A program made the translations under genes and the position numbers. From NCBI RefSeq assembly GCF_020544405.1, contig NZ_CP065410.1:3410001-3474000 (forward strand): DNA of 64,000 nt, in the 5' to 3' direction. Under the pieces are notes generated by a model. The model did not search any database and had not been told where the DNA came from. It was given only the letters and a program-made list of their open reading frames with translations. Positions within the stretch are counted from its first letter, which is position 1. The number at the start of each line of letters is the position of its first letter. This DNA comes from Pseudomonas sp. IAC-BECa141 (GTDB lineage Bacteria; Pseudomonadota; Gammaproteobacteria; Pseudomonadales; Pseudomonadaceae). Of this stretch, positions 55,888 through 63,161 are shown piece by piece.

Positions 55888-56429
55888 GAAGCTTCCTTAG
55901 CGCCCAGCGCCTGATCCATGCGTACGGTGCCCGACAGAGTGCCGGCGGTGTCATCGGTCGCGGTGTCGTCTGCGCGTTGCAGACGGGCCTCGACCACTTG
56001 CAGTGAAAAATTCCGCGGTTGGCTCAACAGCCAGTCGAGAACGGCGTCGGCCGGTGCCGCGTCGAAGGTCAACTGCCAGCCGGCGGACGCGGCCGCCAAT
56101 TGGTAATGGCCGCCCAGTCCGCTGGCCTGCAAGGTCTGTTGCAGCGACTGCTCCAGGTTTTGCCCTTCCGGGCGCACGCTGACCTCGCGCAGCAGCACTT
56201 CCAGCGCTTCGGCCTGAGCGCGCAATTTCGGCGTTTCAACTTGCGAGGCGGTGATCTTCTTCAGTGGCGGCTGAATCAACGCCACCCACACAAACAGCCC
56301 CAAGAGCAACGCAACCATGCCACCGACCATGCGTTTTTCCCGCACGGCCAACGGCTGCCAACGGGCCTGCAACTGAGCACTGAAGCGCTGCCAACCGGCA
56401 CGGTATTTCGCAAGCGAGGGGCTATTCAT
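55884..56429 (-). CDS. gspM: Type II secretion protein GspM (HxcZ-like)
   Basis: A 181-residue bitopic protein from ATG 56429 (MNSPSLAKYRAGWQRF), with one transmembrane helix MVGGMVALLLGLFVWVALI (about 34-52) and a periplasmic ferredoxin-like domain. It partners GspL in the assembly platform. Sequence identity in the family is low, so the call rests on size, topology, the REKRMV pattern before the helix and position between gspL and gspD. The start overlaps the gspL stop by eight bases. Confidence 0.87.
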   Translation of the reverse strand: MNSPSLAKYRAGWQRFSAQLQARWQPLAVREKRMVGGMVALLLGLFVWVALIQPPLKKITASQVETPKLRAQAEALEVLLREVSVRPEGQNLEQSLQQTLQASGLGGHYQLAAASAGWQLTFDAAPADAVLDWLLSQPRNFSLQVVEARLQRADDTATDDTAGTLSGTVRMDQALGAKEAS

Positions 56430-57573
56430 CTTCGGCTCCGCTGCTGTCGTCGTTGTCGGTGTCAGTGGCAGCGGTCGCCTCGCCGGCCGGGCGCAGGACC
56501 CAACCGTCGTCATTCGGGCTGATGCTGATGCCGGCCTGGGCCAGCGTGCCTTGCCAGTCCTTGTCGTTGCCCGAACGCCGGGCCTCGGGCAGCAAACTCA
56601 ATTGCAACGCGCCGTCAACAAACTCCAACCGCTGCACCGTGCCCGCCATCGACGGCATACCGCTGCCGGCCTGCAACACCAGCCGCGTGAAATCCTGACC
56701 CGGCGCATCCACCGCGCCTTGCTGGCGCGCTGCGATTTGCTGACGGGCCTGTTGCAGCGGATTGAGGATCACCGGCAACTCGGGGAACGCCTGCTTCACC
56801 CGTTGCGCCATCTGCGCCTTGAGCTGCTGACACTGCGCGGCCTCGCGGGCGGCGTACAGGTTCAAGCCGATCACCCAAACCGCCAATGCCAATGCACAGC
56901 AACCGAGCGCCCTGCCCCAGCCGCGATGTTCGGTGCCCGGTTGCTGGAGGCCGCCGTGCAGGCCCCAGTTCGGCAACGGGCCGGAGCAGCGCTGCAAGTC
57001 GGGCAATGTCGATTGCACCGCTTCCGGCGCGCCGTCACCAATCCAGTGCGCCGGCAGGCCGGTTTCCAGCAGCCACGCTTCATCGATCATCGGCTGCACC
57101 TGCGCTGCATTCGGGCCGTGGCGCAGCAACAGATGCTCGTCGTGCAGGCAGCCGACGCCGCCGGCCATTACCGGCAAACTGTAAGCCGCCGGATACAGGC
57201 CTTTGAGGTTCAAGCCGAATTGCCCGAGGTGCTGCAAATCCTTGCGTGCCACCCAGGCAATCTGCACCTGGCCGCTTTCATTGCGATTGCAATGGGAGAT
57301 ATGCATCTCGGCGCTGTCGCCGAGCATCAAGGCCTGCGCCGCACATTGCACCGCCGCAGCGGTTTTGCTCGCGGGCAACGGCGGCAGATCAATACTCGCC
57401 AAAAGGCTGTCCGACGGATGCAGAAAGCACACCAGCGGCTGCTTCGGCAGCGCGCCAAGTCGCACGCGTTCCTGGCGAGTGACCTGCCCCTGACGATCCA
57501 GCCACGCACAACCCACTTCACTGTCGAGACTCAGCTCCGCCAACGGCGGCAAACTCACGCGCAACTGGCTCAT
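56422..57573 (-). CDS. gspL: Type II secretion protein GspL (HxcY-like)
   Basis: A 383-residue protein with a cytoplasmic actin-like domain (about 1-215; CFLHPSDSLLASIDLPPLPASKTAAAVQ is the GspL pattern), a membrane segment GCCALALAVWVIGLNLYAA (about 233-251) and a periplasmic ferredoxin-like domain. It connects the GspE ATPase to the membrane platform. Its ATG overlaps the gspK stop by four bases. The acidic tail ATDTDNDDSSGAEDE is unusual but lies after the folded domain. Confidence 0.9.
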   Translation of the reverse strand: MSQLRVSLPPLAELSLDSEVGCAWLDRQGQVTRQERVRLGALPKQPLVCFLHPSDSLLASIDLPPLPASKTAAAVQCAAQALMLGDSAEMHISHCNRNESGQVQIAWVARKDLQHLGQFGLNLKGLYPAAYSLPVMAGGVGCLHDEHLLLRHGPNAAQVQPMIDEAWLLETGLPAHWIGDGAPEAVQSTLPDLQRCSGPLPNWGLHGGLQQPGTEHRGWGRALGCCALALAVWVIGLNLYAAREAAQCQQLKAQMAQRVKQAFPELPVILNPLQQARQQIAARQQGAVDAPGQDFTRLVLQAGSGMPSMAGTVQRLEFVDGALQLSLLPEARRSGNDKDWQGTLAQAGISISPNDDGWVLRPAGEATAATDTDNDDSSGAEDE

Positions 57574-58523
57574 ACGCCCACCCGCGACCAGATCACTTGC
57601 GGCAACCGATCCTGACTGCGATGCAACAACGCATCGAGGCTCACTCGCCGCTGATCGCGCCGCGCCTGCCCGCGCAGCCGGAACCAGTCGCTGGTGATAC
57701 CGACCTTGACGCTGGTGATCTCCAGTTGCGGCAAGCGCAGGCGATTGACGAAATCCCCGCGATTGATGAACCAGCGCCCGGCGTCACGCTCATTGATCAA
57801 CGCCTGCGCCCGCTCCAGCGACAACCCCGGCACATAAGCCGCCAGCACCGGCGCCGTGGCCGTGTTGCCGTTGAGCCAGGTGGTCGCCGGAATCACCGTC
57901 AGGTACGGCGCGAGCTTCGCCAACAGCGCATCGTTGACCCCGTCGACACTGCGTAAATCATCAAGCGTGCGCAGCATCGGCAAGGTCGGCGATTGCGGCT
58001 TGCGCGACGCGGACGGCGACGTGGCGCGCCCGCTGTCGAAGGTGTTTTTCGCCACAGGCTTGTCCACCACTTGGGCATTCAACAGGTGCGGATAAGAGCC
58101 AATCACCCGCTGACTGATGCGCCGGCTCAAACCGCCGTTCACACCGATCAACTCGCACAAACGCTCGAACGCCTGCACCTGCGCATCATCGATCCGCTCG
58201 TTGGCCACCAGATTGCGCAAGTTGAACTTGCCCTGCTCGTCCTCCAGCCGTCCCTCGAAACCCTGAGTGTTCAAGCGCTGCGCCCAGGGTTGATCGAGTC
58301 GGGTCAGCGGATCGCGCTGCCGCGCATCCCACAACAATTGCCGGCTGATCTCCAACCCGCCGTGCAACAGCCAACGGCCCTGCACGCGCAGTTGTTCGGC
58401 TTCCAGCGCCCGGGTCGAAACGCTCTGGCGGGTCAGCATGCCGGCAGCGATCACCGCGACCACCGCCGCAATCAGCAGCGCACTGATGATCGCCATCCCC
58501 TGCTGGTGCGATTGGCTGTTCAT
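57570..58523 (-). CDS. gspK: Type II secretion minor pseudopilin GspK (HxcX-like)
   Basis: A 317-residue large minor pseudopilin. The N-terminus HQQGMAIISALLIAAVVAVIAAGM has the prepilin cleavage Gly followed by Met, without the Glu5 of other pseudopilins, as is typical of GspK, which caps the tip with GspI and GspJ. The large globular domain contains DLRSVDGVNDALLAKLAPYLTVIP, a helix-hairpin pattern of the family. It lies eight bp after gspG and overlaps gspL. Confidence 0.93.
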   Translation of the reverse strand: MNSQSHQQGMAIISALLIAAVVAVIAAGMLTRQSVSTRALEAEQLRVQGRWLLHGGLEISRQLLWDARQRDPLTRLDQPWAQRLNTQGFEGRLEDEQGKFNLRNLVANERIDDAQVQAFERLCELIGVNGGLSRRISQRVIGSYPHLLNAQVVDKPVAKNTFDSGRATSPSASRKPQSPTLPMLRTLDDLRSVDGVNDALLAKLAPYLTVIPATTWLNGNTATAPVLAAYVPGLSLERAQALINERDAGRWFINRGDFVNRLRLPQLEITSVKVGITSDWFRLRGQARRDQRRVSLDALLHRSQDRLPQVIWSRVGV

Positions 58524-58531
58524 GACCGGCC

Positions 58532-58990
58532 TTACAACTGCCAGGAACCGATGTCGGCATTCACACCTTCGCCGTCAGGCTGGCCGTCGGCGCCGAGGGA
58601 AAAGATGTCGATCTCGCCGTTGGCACCGGGATTGAGGTACTGATAAGGACGCCCCCACGGGTCATTCGGCAGGCGCTCCAGGTACGAGCGCCAGTTGCTG
58701 TTCTTCGCATCGGCCGGCCGCTCCACCAGCACTTTCAAGCCCTGGCTCTGGCTCGGGTAAGTGCCGTGATCGAGGCGATACAGCTTCAGCGCCTGCATCA
58801 ACCCGCCAATGTCCTGCTTCGCCGCCGTGGCCCGCGCCTGATCCGGCCGGTCGAGCACCTTGGGCACCACCATCGCCGCCAGAATCCCGAGAATCACCAC
58901 GACCACCATGATCTCGATCAGCGTGAAACCCTGCTGCCCACGGGGCATCCGGCTCGGTCGACTGGGCTGTTTGAATTGCGCGATATCCAT
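58532..58990 (-). CDS. gspG: Type II secretion major pseudopilin GspG (HxcT-like)
   Basis: A 152-residue major pseudopilin from ATG 58990 (AGGGA upstream). A longer-than-usual leader of 18 residues ends RGQQG, then FTLIEIMVVVVILGILAAMVVPKVL follows with Glu5. The C-terminal calcium loop region DPWGRPYQYLNPGANGEIDIFSLGADGQPDGEG is present. It is first of the minus-strand T2SS operon, divergent from gspI, so promoters lie in 58991-59136. Confidence 0.95.
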   Translation of the reverse strand: MDIAQFKQPSRPSRMPRGQQGFTLIEIMVVVVILGILAAMVVPKVLDRPDQARATAAKQDIGGLMQALKLYRLDHGTYPSQSQGLKVLVERPADAKNSNWRSYLERLPNDPWGRPYQYLNPGANGEIDIFSLGADGQPDGEGVNADIGSWQL

Positions 58991-59136
58991 CTCGTCATTC
59001 CCTGGCTTGATTCGATTCGACGCGCAGTGTTGCAAGAAGATATGTCAGGGATGTTGAAAATCCTCGGGTGTTTTCGTCGTCAAGCCGTCAAGCACGGGGG
59101 TTAGCGTCAAGGGCTGCCCGACTGCCCGAGCCCCCG

Positions 59137-59514
59137 ATGCGCACCCCCTCCCCGCAAGCCGGATTCACCCTGATTGAAGTGCTCGTGGCACTGGCGATCA
59201 TCGCCGTCGCCATGTCCGCCGCCGTGCGCGTGGCGGGGTTGATGACGCAGAGCAGCGGGGTTTTGCGGGATCGCTCGATTGCGATGATTGCGGCGCAGAG
59301 TCGGATGGCGGAATTGCGTTTGGAAGGCAGGTTGCCGATGGGCATGAAAGCGCAGGATTGCGATCAGGGGCGGCTGATGCTGCGCTGCGAGCAGATCATC
59401 TCTGCCGCGGAAAACGGCCGCTTGCTCAAGGTCGGCCTCCAGGTCTTCGACCGCAACCAGGAGGCGCCGCCGCTGGCTCGACTGGAGACGTTGTTGAACA
59501 GGCCTCAGGACTGA
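59137..59514 (+). CDS. gspI: Type II secretion minor pseudopilin GspI (HxcV-like)
   Basis: A 125-residue minor pseudopilin on the opposite strand to the other T2SS genes. The start ATG 59137 gives MRTPSPQAG with cleavage before FTLIEVLVALAIIAVAMSAAVRVAG. The C-terminal part (MAELRLEGRLPMG, LLKVGLQVFDRNQ) fits GspI, which pairs with GspJ and GspK. A longer frame to 59068 is possible but has no prepilin-like leader. No gspJ, gspH or gspC follows: the next 350 bp hold only the structured element and a DUF6124-type gene. Confidence 0.88.
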   Translation: MRTPSPQAGFTLIEVLVALAIIAVAMSAAVRVAGLMTQSSGVLRDRSIAMIAAQSRMAELRLEGRLPMGMKAQDCDQGRLMLRCEQIISAAENGRLLKVGLQVFDRNQEAPPLARLETLLNRPQD

Positions 59515-59665
59515 AGCCTACGTTTGTTTAACCGTTTTTTTGAATTCTGTTTAAAGACACTCAGCGTTACTTCCTCAAGGCTACAACGCCTTGCGTCATT
59601 GCCTACGACTACGCCAGAATCCGCCGGCTTGTGCGTCCAGGGTGCGGGTTTTATCGTTTCCGGGT

Positions 59666-59814
59666 CACTGAAAAACAGTGATCGGGTTTGGTAGCCCGCA
59701 CATGAGAGTTGCACAACATCACCATTCGCGGCGTTGTTTCGTCTCGGCTTTATGGTGGTCATGCACAGGGCACCTTCGGGTGCGCCGGGTTCCTCATGTG
59801 CCGGTCTACCAACC
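59666..59814 (+). ncRNA. Structured leader element upstream of DUF6124-type gene
   Basis: Within a gene-free stretch 59515-59888, several nested stems are seen: CACTG-AAAAA-CAGTG (59666-59680), a long pair between 59685-59706 (GGTTTGGTAGCCCG, CACATGAG) and 59793-59814 (CTCATGTG, CCGGTCTACCAACC), an inner ATCACCAT/ATGGTGGT pair, and GCACC-TTCG-GGTGC with a UUCG loop (59770-59783). The closing arms are about 22 nt, with few mismatches. It could be a cis-regulatory RNA for the next gene or a mobile structured repeat. The Rfam class was not recognised. Confidence 0.6.
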
Positions 59815-59888
59815 TGAGCATGGCCGCCACCTTCGTTTGGTAGCGAATTTGGATGGCCTCCCTTTTTGAAGCATGAGGAGTTACATCT

Positions 59889-60250
59889 ATGTTCAAGCCG
59901 ACACCCAATCCCCCGAAACCGATCCGGTCTCGCCCTACAAATTCCCCGACTCCCGAACCCTCAACGAAGCCGCCGAACGCGCCCTCGACCACTACCTCAC
60001 TCCACAACAACGCATCATGGGCAGCCACCACAAACACGACCCCATGTACCTGGCCAACCCGGCCTACAACACCGAATCCCTCCTGGCCAATGCCAGCGAA
60101 TCACTAGGATCGGCTAGCGAAATGCTCAATAACTTTGCTGCGACGCTGGAGCCCGCTCACCGCAAGACTGCGATTGGGATCGCGCAGTTGGTGATGTTGA
60201 GCGAGTTGGCGGTGAATCAGGCGTTGGATCATGTTGAGGTGAAGGCGTAA
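59889..60250 (+). pseudogene. DUF6124-family small protein, frameshifted near the start
   Basis: The family normally starts MFKPTPNPPETDPxSPY and ends ELAVNQALDHV. ATG 59889 with GAGGAG eight bases upstream gives MFKPTPNPP and then loses frame at the C run 59910-59914. Six C would continue ETDPVSPYKFPDSRTLNEAAERALDHYL, which is found one frame over. The downstream frame is intact to 60250 and can also be opened from ATG 59873 (MRSYIYVQADTQSPETDP), but that ATG lacks the RBS. Either a one-base deletion, an assembly error, or use of an alternative start. The function of the family is unknown; Pseudomonas carry many copies. Confidence 0.72.
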
Positions 60251-60287
60251 GCGTCTGAATGCTGTAGCTCAATAGATGAAAAGAAAA

Positions 60288-60325
60288 TGGCCGAGGTTGT
60301 CAGGTATGACTGTCGACCTCGGCCA
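60288..60325. terminator. Terminator-like hairpin after the DUF6124-type gene
   Basis: A perfect 10-bp stem TGGCCGAGGT...ACCTCGGCCA with an 18-nt loop. GAAAAGAAAA precedes it and CTACTTTTT follows 14 bases later. It is probably bidirectional between the plus-strand small gene and the minus-strand HNH gene. The rest of 60251-60462 holds no gene. Confidence 0.65.
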
Positions 60326-60462
60326 AATGAACGTTCTACTTTTTCCCGCACTTTTGACTTTGTACTGACTCGACGGGCCTGTGGTAATTTCCTAGCCAGC
60401 AATTCCATTAATCAAAAAGTCCACGCCCATTTCTGACGAAAACAAGCAACGGATGATTCAGA

Positions 60463-61122
60463 CTAATTAATAGAATCCCCAAGCAACTCCAAAAGCTCCG
60501 GCGAATCAAGAACCGCCCAACGCAAAAAAGCCGAATACTCTTGCCCTTTATCCATTAAATTTTTCAAATGCGCGAGCGCCACATCTTTTTCCTCCCGTAT
60601 CGAATCATCATCAATAAAGATATTTATATACTCTAAAAACTTAGCATATCGCTTATACACTCTTTTTCGAAGATAGGTACTAGTGACAACCTTATTACCA
60701 GTATCACTCTCGTTAAATATTCTAAATATGAGATTGGTTGTACTAACAGTCTTCGGATCATCGCTTTTAGCTTCAATTACTACATTCGGGGACCAAGGCG
60801 TAATGGGAGGAGCGTGTCGAATTAGGCGCAGTACATCAGTATCTTCGCTAGTGCAATCTAACAAGTCATTATAATGATGCCTTTTAAAATTATTGCAGCG
60901 TGCACAAGCATAAAATAGATTTCGCCATTCGTATTTTTTCTCCTCAGAGCCTTGATGGGCGTCAAAGTGTTCAACATTCAAACTCATCGGATCTTTTGTT
61001 TCACATATGTAACACTTATCAAAAAAATCTTCTTTTAGCGCTTTAACGACATCAGGTTCCGAATAGCTCCTTCTAGTCGCTAGCGAGGCCGGCGCGACGG
61101 GACGTCTAATCACATTAAACAT
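60463..61122 (-). CDS. PtuB-like HNH endonuclease
   Basis: A 219-residue protein with an HNH nuclease core: CYIC (37-40), the catalytic NVEHFDAH (His52), EWRNLFYACARCNNFKRHHY with CxxC (73-76) and Asn77. The spacing C-x2-C, EHF, W-NL, C-x2-CN-x2-K is that of PtuB nucleases of Septu-type systems. The ATG immediately follows the ATPase TAG with no gap, so it is translationally coupled. The C-terminal helical part is of unknown role. It probably cleaves DNA when released or activated by the ATPase partner. Homology to PtuB is by motif, not by search. Confidence 0.82.
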   Translation of the reverse strand: MFNVIRRPVAPASLATRRSYSEPDVVKALKEDFFDKCYICETKDPMSLNVEHFDAHQGSEEKKYEWRNLFYACARCNNFKRHHYNDLLDCTSEDTDVLRLIRHAPPITPWSPNVVIEAKSDDPKTVSTTNLIFRIFNESDTGNKVVTSTYLRKRVYKRYAKFLEYINIFIDDDSIREEKDVALAHLKNLMDKGQEYSAFLRWAVLDSPELLELLGDSIN

Positions 61123-62360
61123 CTACACCCCCCTGTTTCTTTTTTTGAACTTGTAAAGCGAAGACTCGTAAAATAGTCTCGACTCATCATCCAAAGAGTC
61201 TACATAAGGGGATATCTTGGCAAGTAACGCTTCCACCTCATCAAGACTAAACTCTGAGCTTGAAGTCATATCAGCTAGAGACTTTACAATATTTTCGAGC
61301 TTCCTTGAAACAGAAGGAACCCCTAATAGCCCCTCAATGACTGTTTCGATCGAGTACATTGAGAGATCGTCACATTCTGTCCCCGTAGAAATATCATAAA
61401 TGAGAGCATCATCAACTGACGTAACTACAAATGGAGAATGCGTGGTAACAATAAACTGTACATTGGGAAAAGATTTTATTAAAAAAGGCAAAATTTTTCG
61501 CTGTAAAGAAATATGCAAATGAGCGTCAATCTCATCAATCAACACCACTCCCATTAGCTCGCCTGGAGTAATATCTCTATATTCAGCCCTCATAAGCAGA
61601 TCAGCATAAATATCAAATATCGCCAAATAACCAGAAGATAGCGTTTGAAATGAATACTTCGGCCTTTCTGGTTGCCCGATAAGAAAACGCAACTTATCAT
61701 CATCAAAATCTAAATATAAAAGCTCATTTTCAAAAGATACTGAAGATTCTTAGTGAAATCTTCAAACCAATCAGAGATTTTTTTTACGCGCTCAGCATCT
61801 CCCTTTCTCATGGCCAAACCTGAGCGGACCTCAAGATTTACCAGATGCTGTTCCAGGTCTACCCCATAGTTATTCTGGTCGGGAATATTGTCTAACCGAC
61901 CGGTAGCAGATGTAACTTTTTTAATGGCAGCTTTCCTATCTGCTTCAAATAGACTTATCACAGCCATCTTTGAATTATAAAGCTCAGAAAAACTCTTGGG
62001 ATCATTAAACGACAAGTCAAAAGGAAATGTCAGACTTTCCAGTTTCTTTTTATTACTCGCATATGTTTGCTTATACGCATCCATATTAGGAGATTCCGGC
62101 TGATTATCGATTAGCCTTTTCGCACCTATCATATTGCTTGCATAACTATCTTTTTTGAAAAGATGCTCGTCCACAATATTTGCCTTTAGGGCATGAAAAA
62201 CCCCTCTCAAAAAAGATGTCTTGCCTGAGCCATTTGCCCCAACGATTATTACATCCCTCCCACCCACGCCTATGCTCACACGCTTATTGGCGCTTTCAAT
62301 AACGCCTTCAACCCTCTCAACAAGCCGCAACTTTAAATTTTTTCCGGACATCTTTTCCAT
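61123..62360 (-). pseudogene. PtuA-like AAA/ABC ATPase, split by a frameshift
   Basis: It starts at ATG 62360 (MEKMSGKNLK, GGAAGGAA upstream). Walker A GANGSGKT (41-48) lies in the first part, a coiled middle follows, and the frame ends at TAG 61710. The second part continues in another frame as VSFENELLYLDFDDDKLRFLIGQPERPKYSF, then FQTLSSGYLAIFDIY (signature), VVLIDEIDAHLHISLQ (Walker B) and IVTTHSPFVVTS (switch His) to 61123. The break is near 61730-61745; one extra base would join the frames into a protein of about 412 residues. This is the OLD/Septu-type ATPase partner of the HNH gene. Disabled, or a sequencing indel. Confidence 0.8.
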
Positions 62361-62570
62361 TAAAATAGTTCCTTCCAAAAAACCACTAAAATTGGGGATG
62401 GATTTATTTATATTTCGCAAAATAGCTCCCCTTCGGCGCCCACATCAAATAAAAACTGCACCCTTAAGAATCTTATTAATTATCTAGACACAAGCCATCC
62501 GATTCACTCGACCACTGCTTGGTTGCAATGTGACCTTATAATATCGCTCTACATTAACGCTACCAGCATC

Positions 62571-62609
62571 AAAAAAAAGAGACTGATTTATTTTTGGAGA
62601 ACAAATCAG
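62571..62609 (-). terminator. Rho-independent terminator after the HEPN gene
   Basis: The minus-strand stem CTGATTT...AAATCAG (62609-62583) is followed by TCTC and eight T (62578-62571). It closes the DUF262-HEPN operon 19 bp after its stop and separates it from the ATPase-HNH pair. Confidence 0.8.
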
Positions 62610-62627
62610 CCCCCTCTAGATTCATAG

Positions 62628-63161
62628 TCATTCTAGTTCATTTACAGGTTCATCTTCACCCTCCTCAAACTCATGATGAACAACTTGATCGAGAATGCGC
62701 AATACCTCACACCCACCCTGATAGCATTCAATTGTATCGTCAATTTCGACATTCGGAGATCCGCCATGAGCGAACTCATTTCGCGCTTTTACTAGTGTAT
62801 TTAATGCAGTATTAAACTTAGGCTTATCACTTAAGCCTATTAACTCTTCAAATTTCTTTCGCCACCTTGAATCAAAATCTGAAAGAATATTTTCAATTTG
62901 CCCAAGACGAGGATTAAATGAGCTGTCACGAATTTTTTTCTTGACAAAGTTTCTCGCCTGCACAGCGCATTCTGCGTCAACTTTGTCTGCAATTATTTTT
63001 TTGAATCCGACTTCAATCGCTCCCGAGGCCCTTATTACAGCATATCGGCGCATATAAGGCGTGGGATTGGCGCCTGCCCCCATACCTACTAAAAGTTGCC
63101 TTATCCCTTCAAGCTCTTGACCGCATAATTCAAGCTGGTGTAACACCTCTTGATTTCTCAT
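62628..63161 (-). CDS. HEPN-domain RNase (MAE_28990/RiboL-PSP-like)
   Basis: A 177-residue, mostly helical protein with the HEPN active-site motif R-x4-H at KARNEFAHGG (Arg127, Asn128, His132). An internal polar stretch RRYAVIRASGAIEVGFKKII resembles the RiboL-PSP/MAE-type HEPN start. HEPN proteins are metal-independent RNases used as toxins or defence effectors. The ATG overlaps the stop of the DUF262 gene by four bases (ATGA), so the pair is made together. The C-terminal tail is very acidic (EFEEGEDEPVNELE). It is probably held inactive by, or triggered through, the DUF262 protein. Confidence 0.84.
   Translation of the reverse strand: MRNQEVLHQLELCGQELEGIRQLLVGMGAGANPTPYMRRYAVIRASGAIEVGFKKIIADKVDAECAVQARNFVKKKIRDSSFNPRLGQIENILSDFDSRWRKKFEELIGLSDKPKFNTALNTLVKARNEFAHGGSPNVEIDDTIECYQGGCEVLRILDQVVHHEFEEGEDEPVNELE

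Noticed and set aside
59873..60250. DUF6124-type gene intact from ATG 59873
   Set aside because: The frame is open, but the good RBS serves ATG 59889 and the family start MFKPTPNPP lies in the other frame; kept only as an alternative.
60255..60285. tRNA fragment (GTAGCTCAAT) as an island attachment site
   Set aside because: No acceptor, anticodon or T-arm pairing around it; the match is too short.
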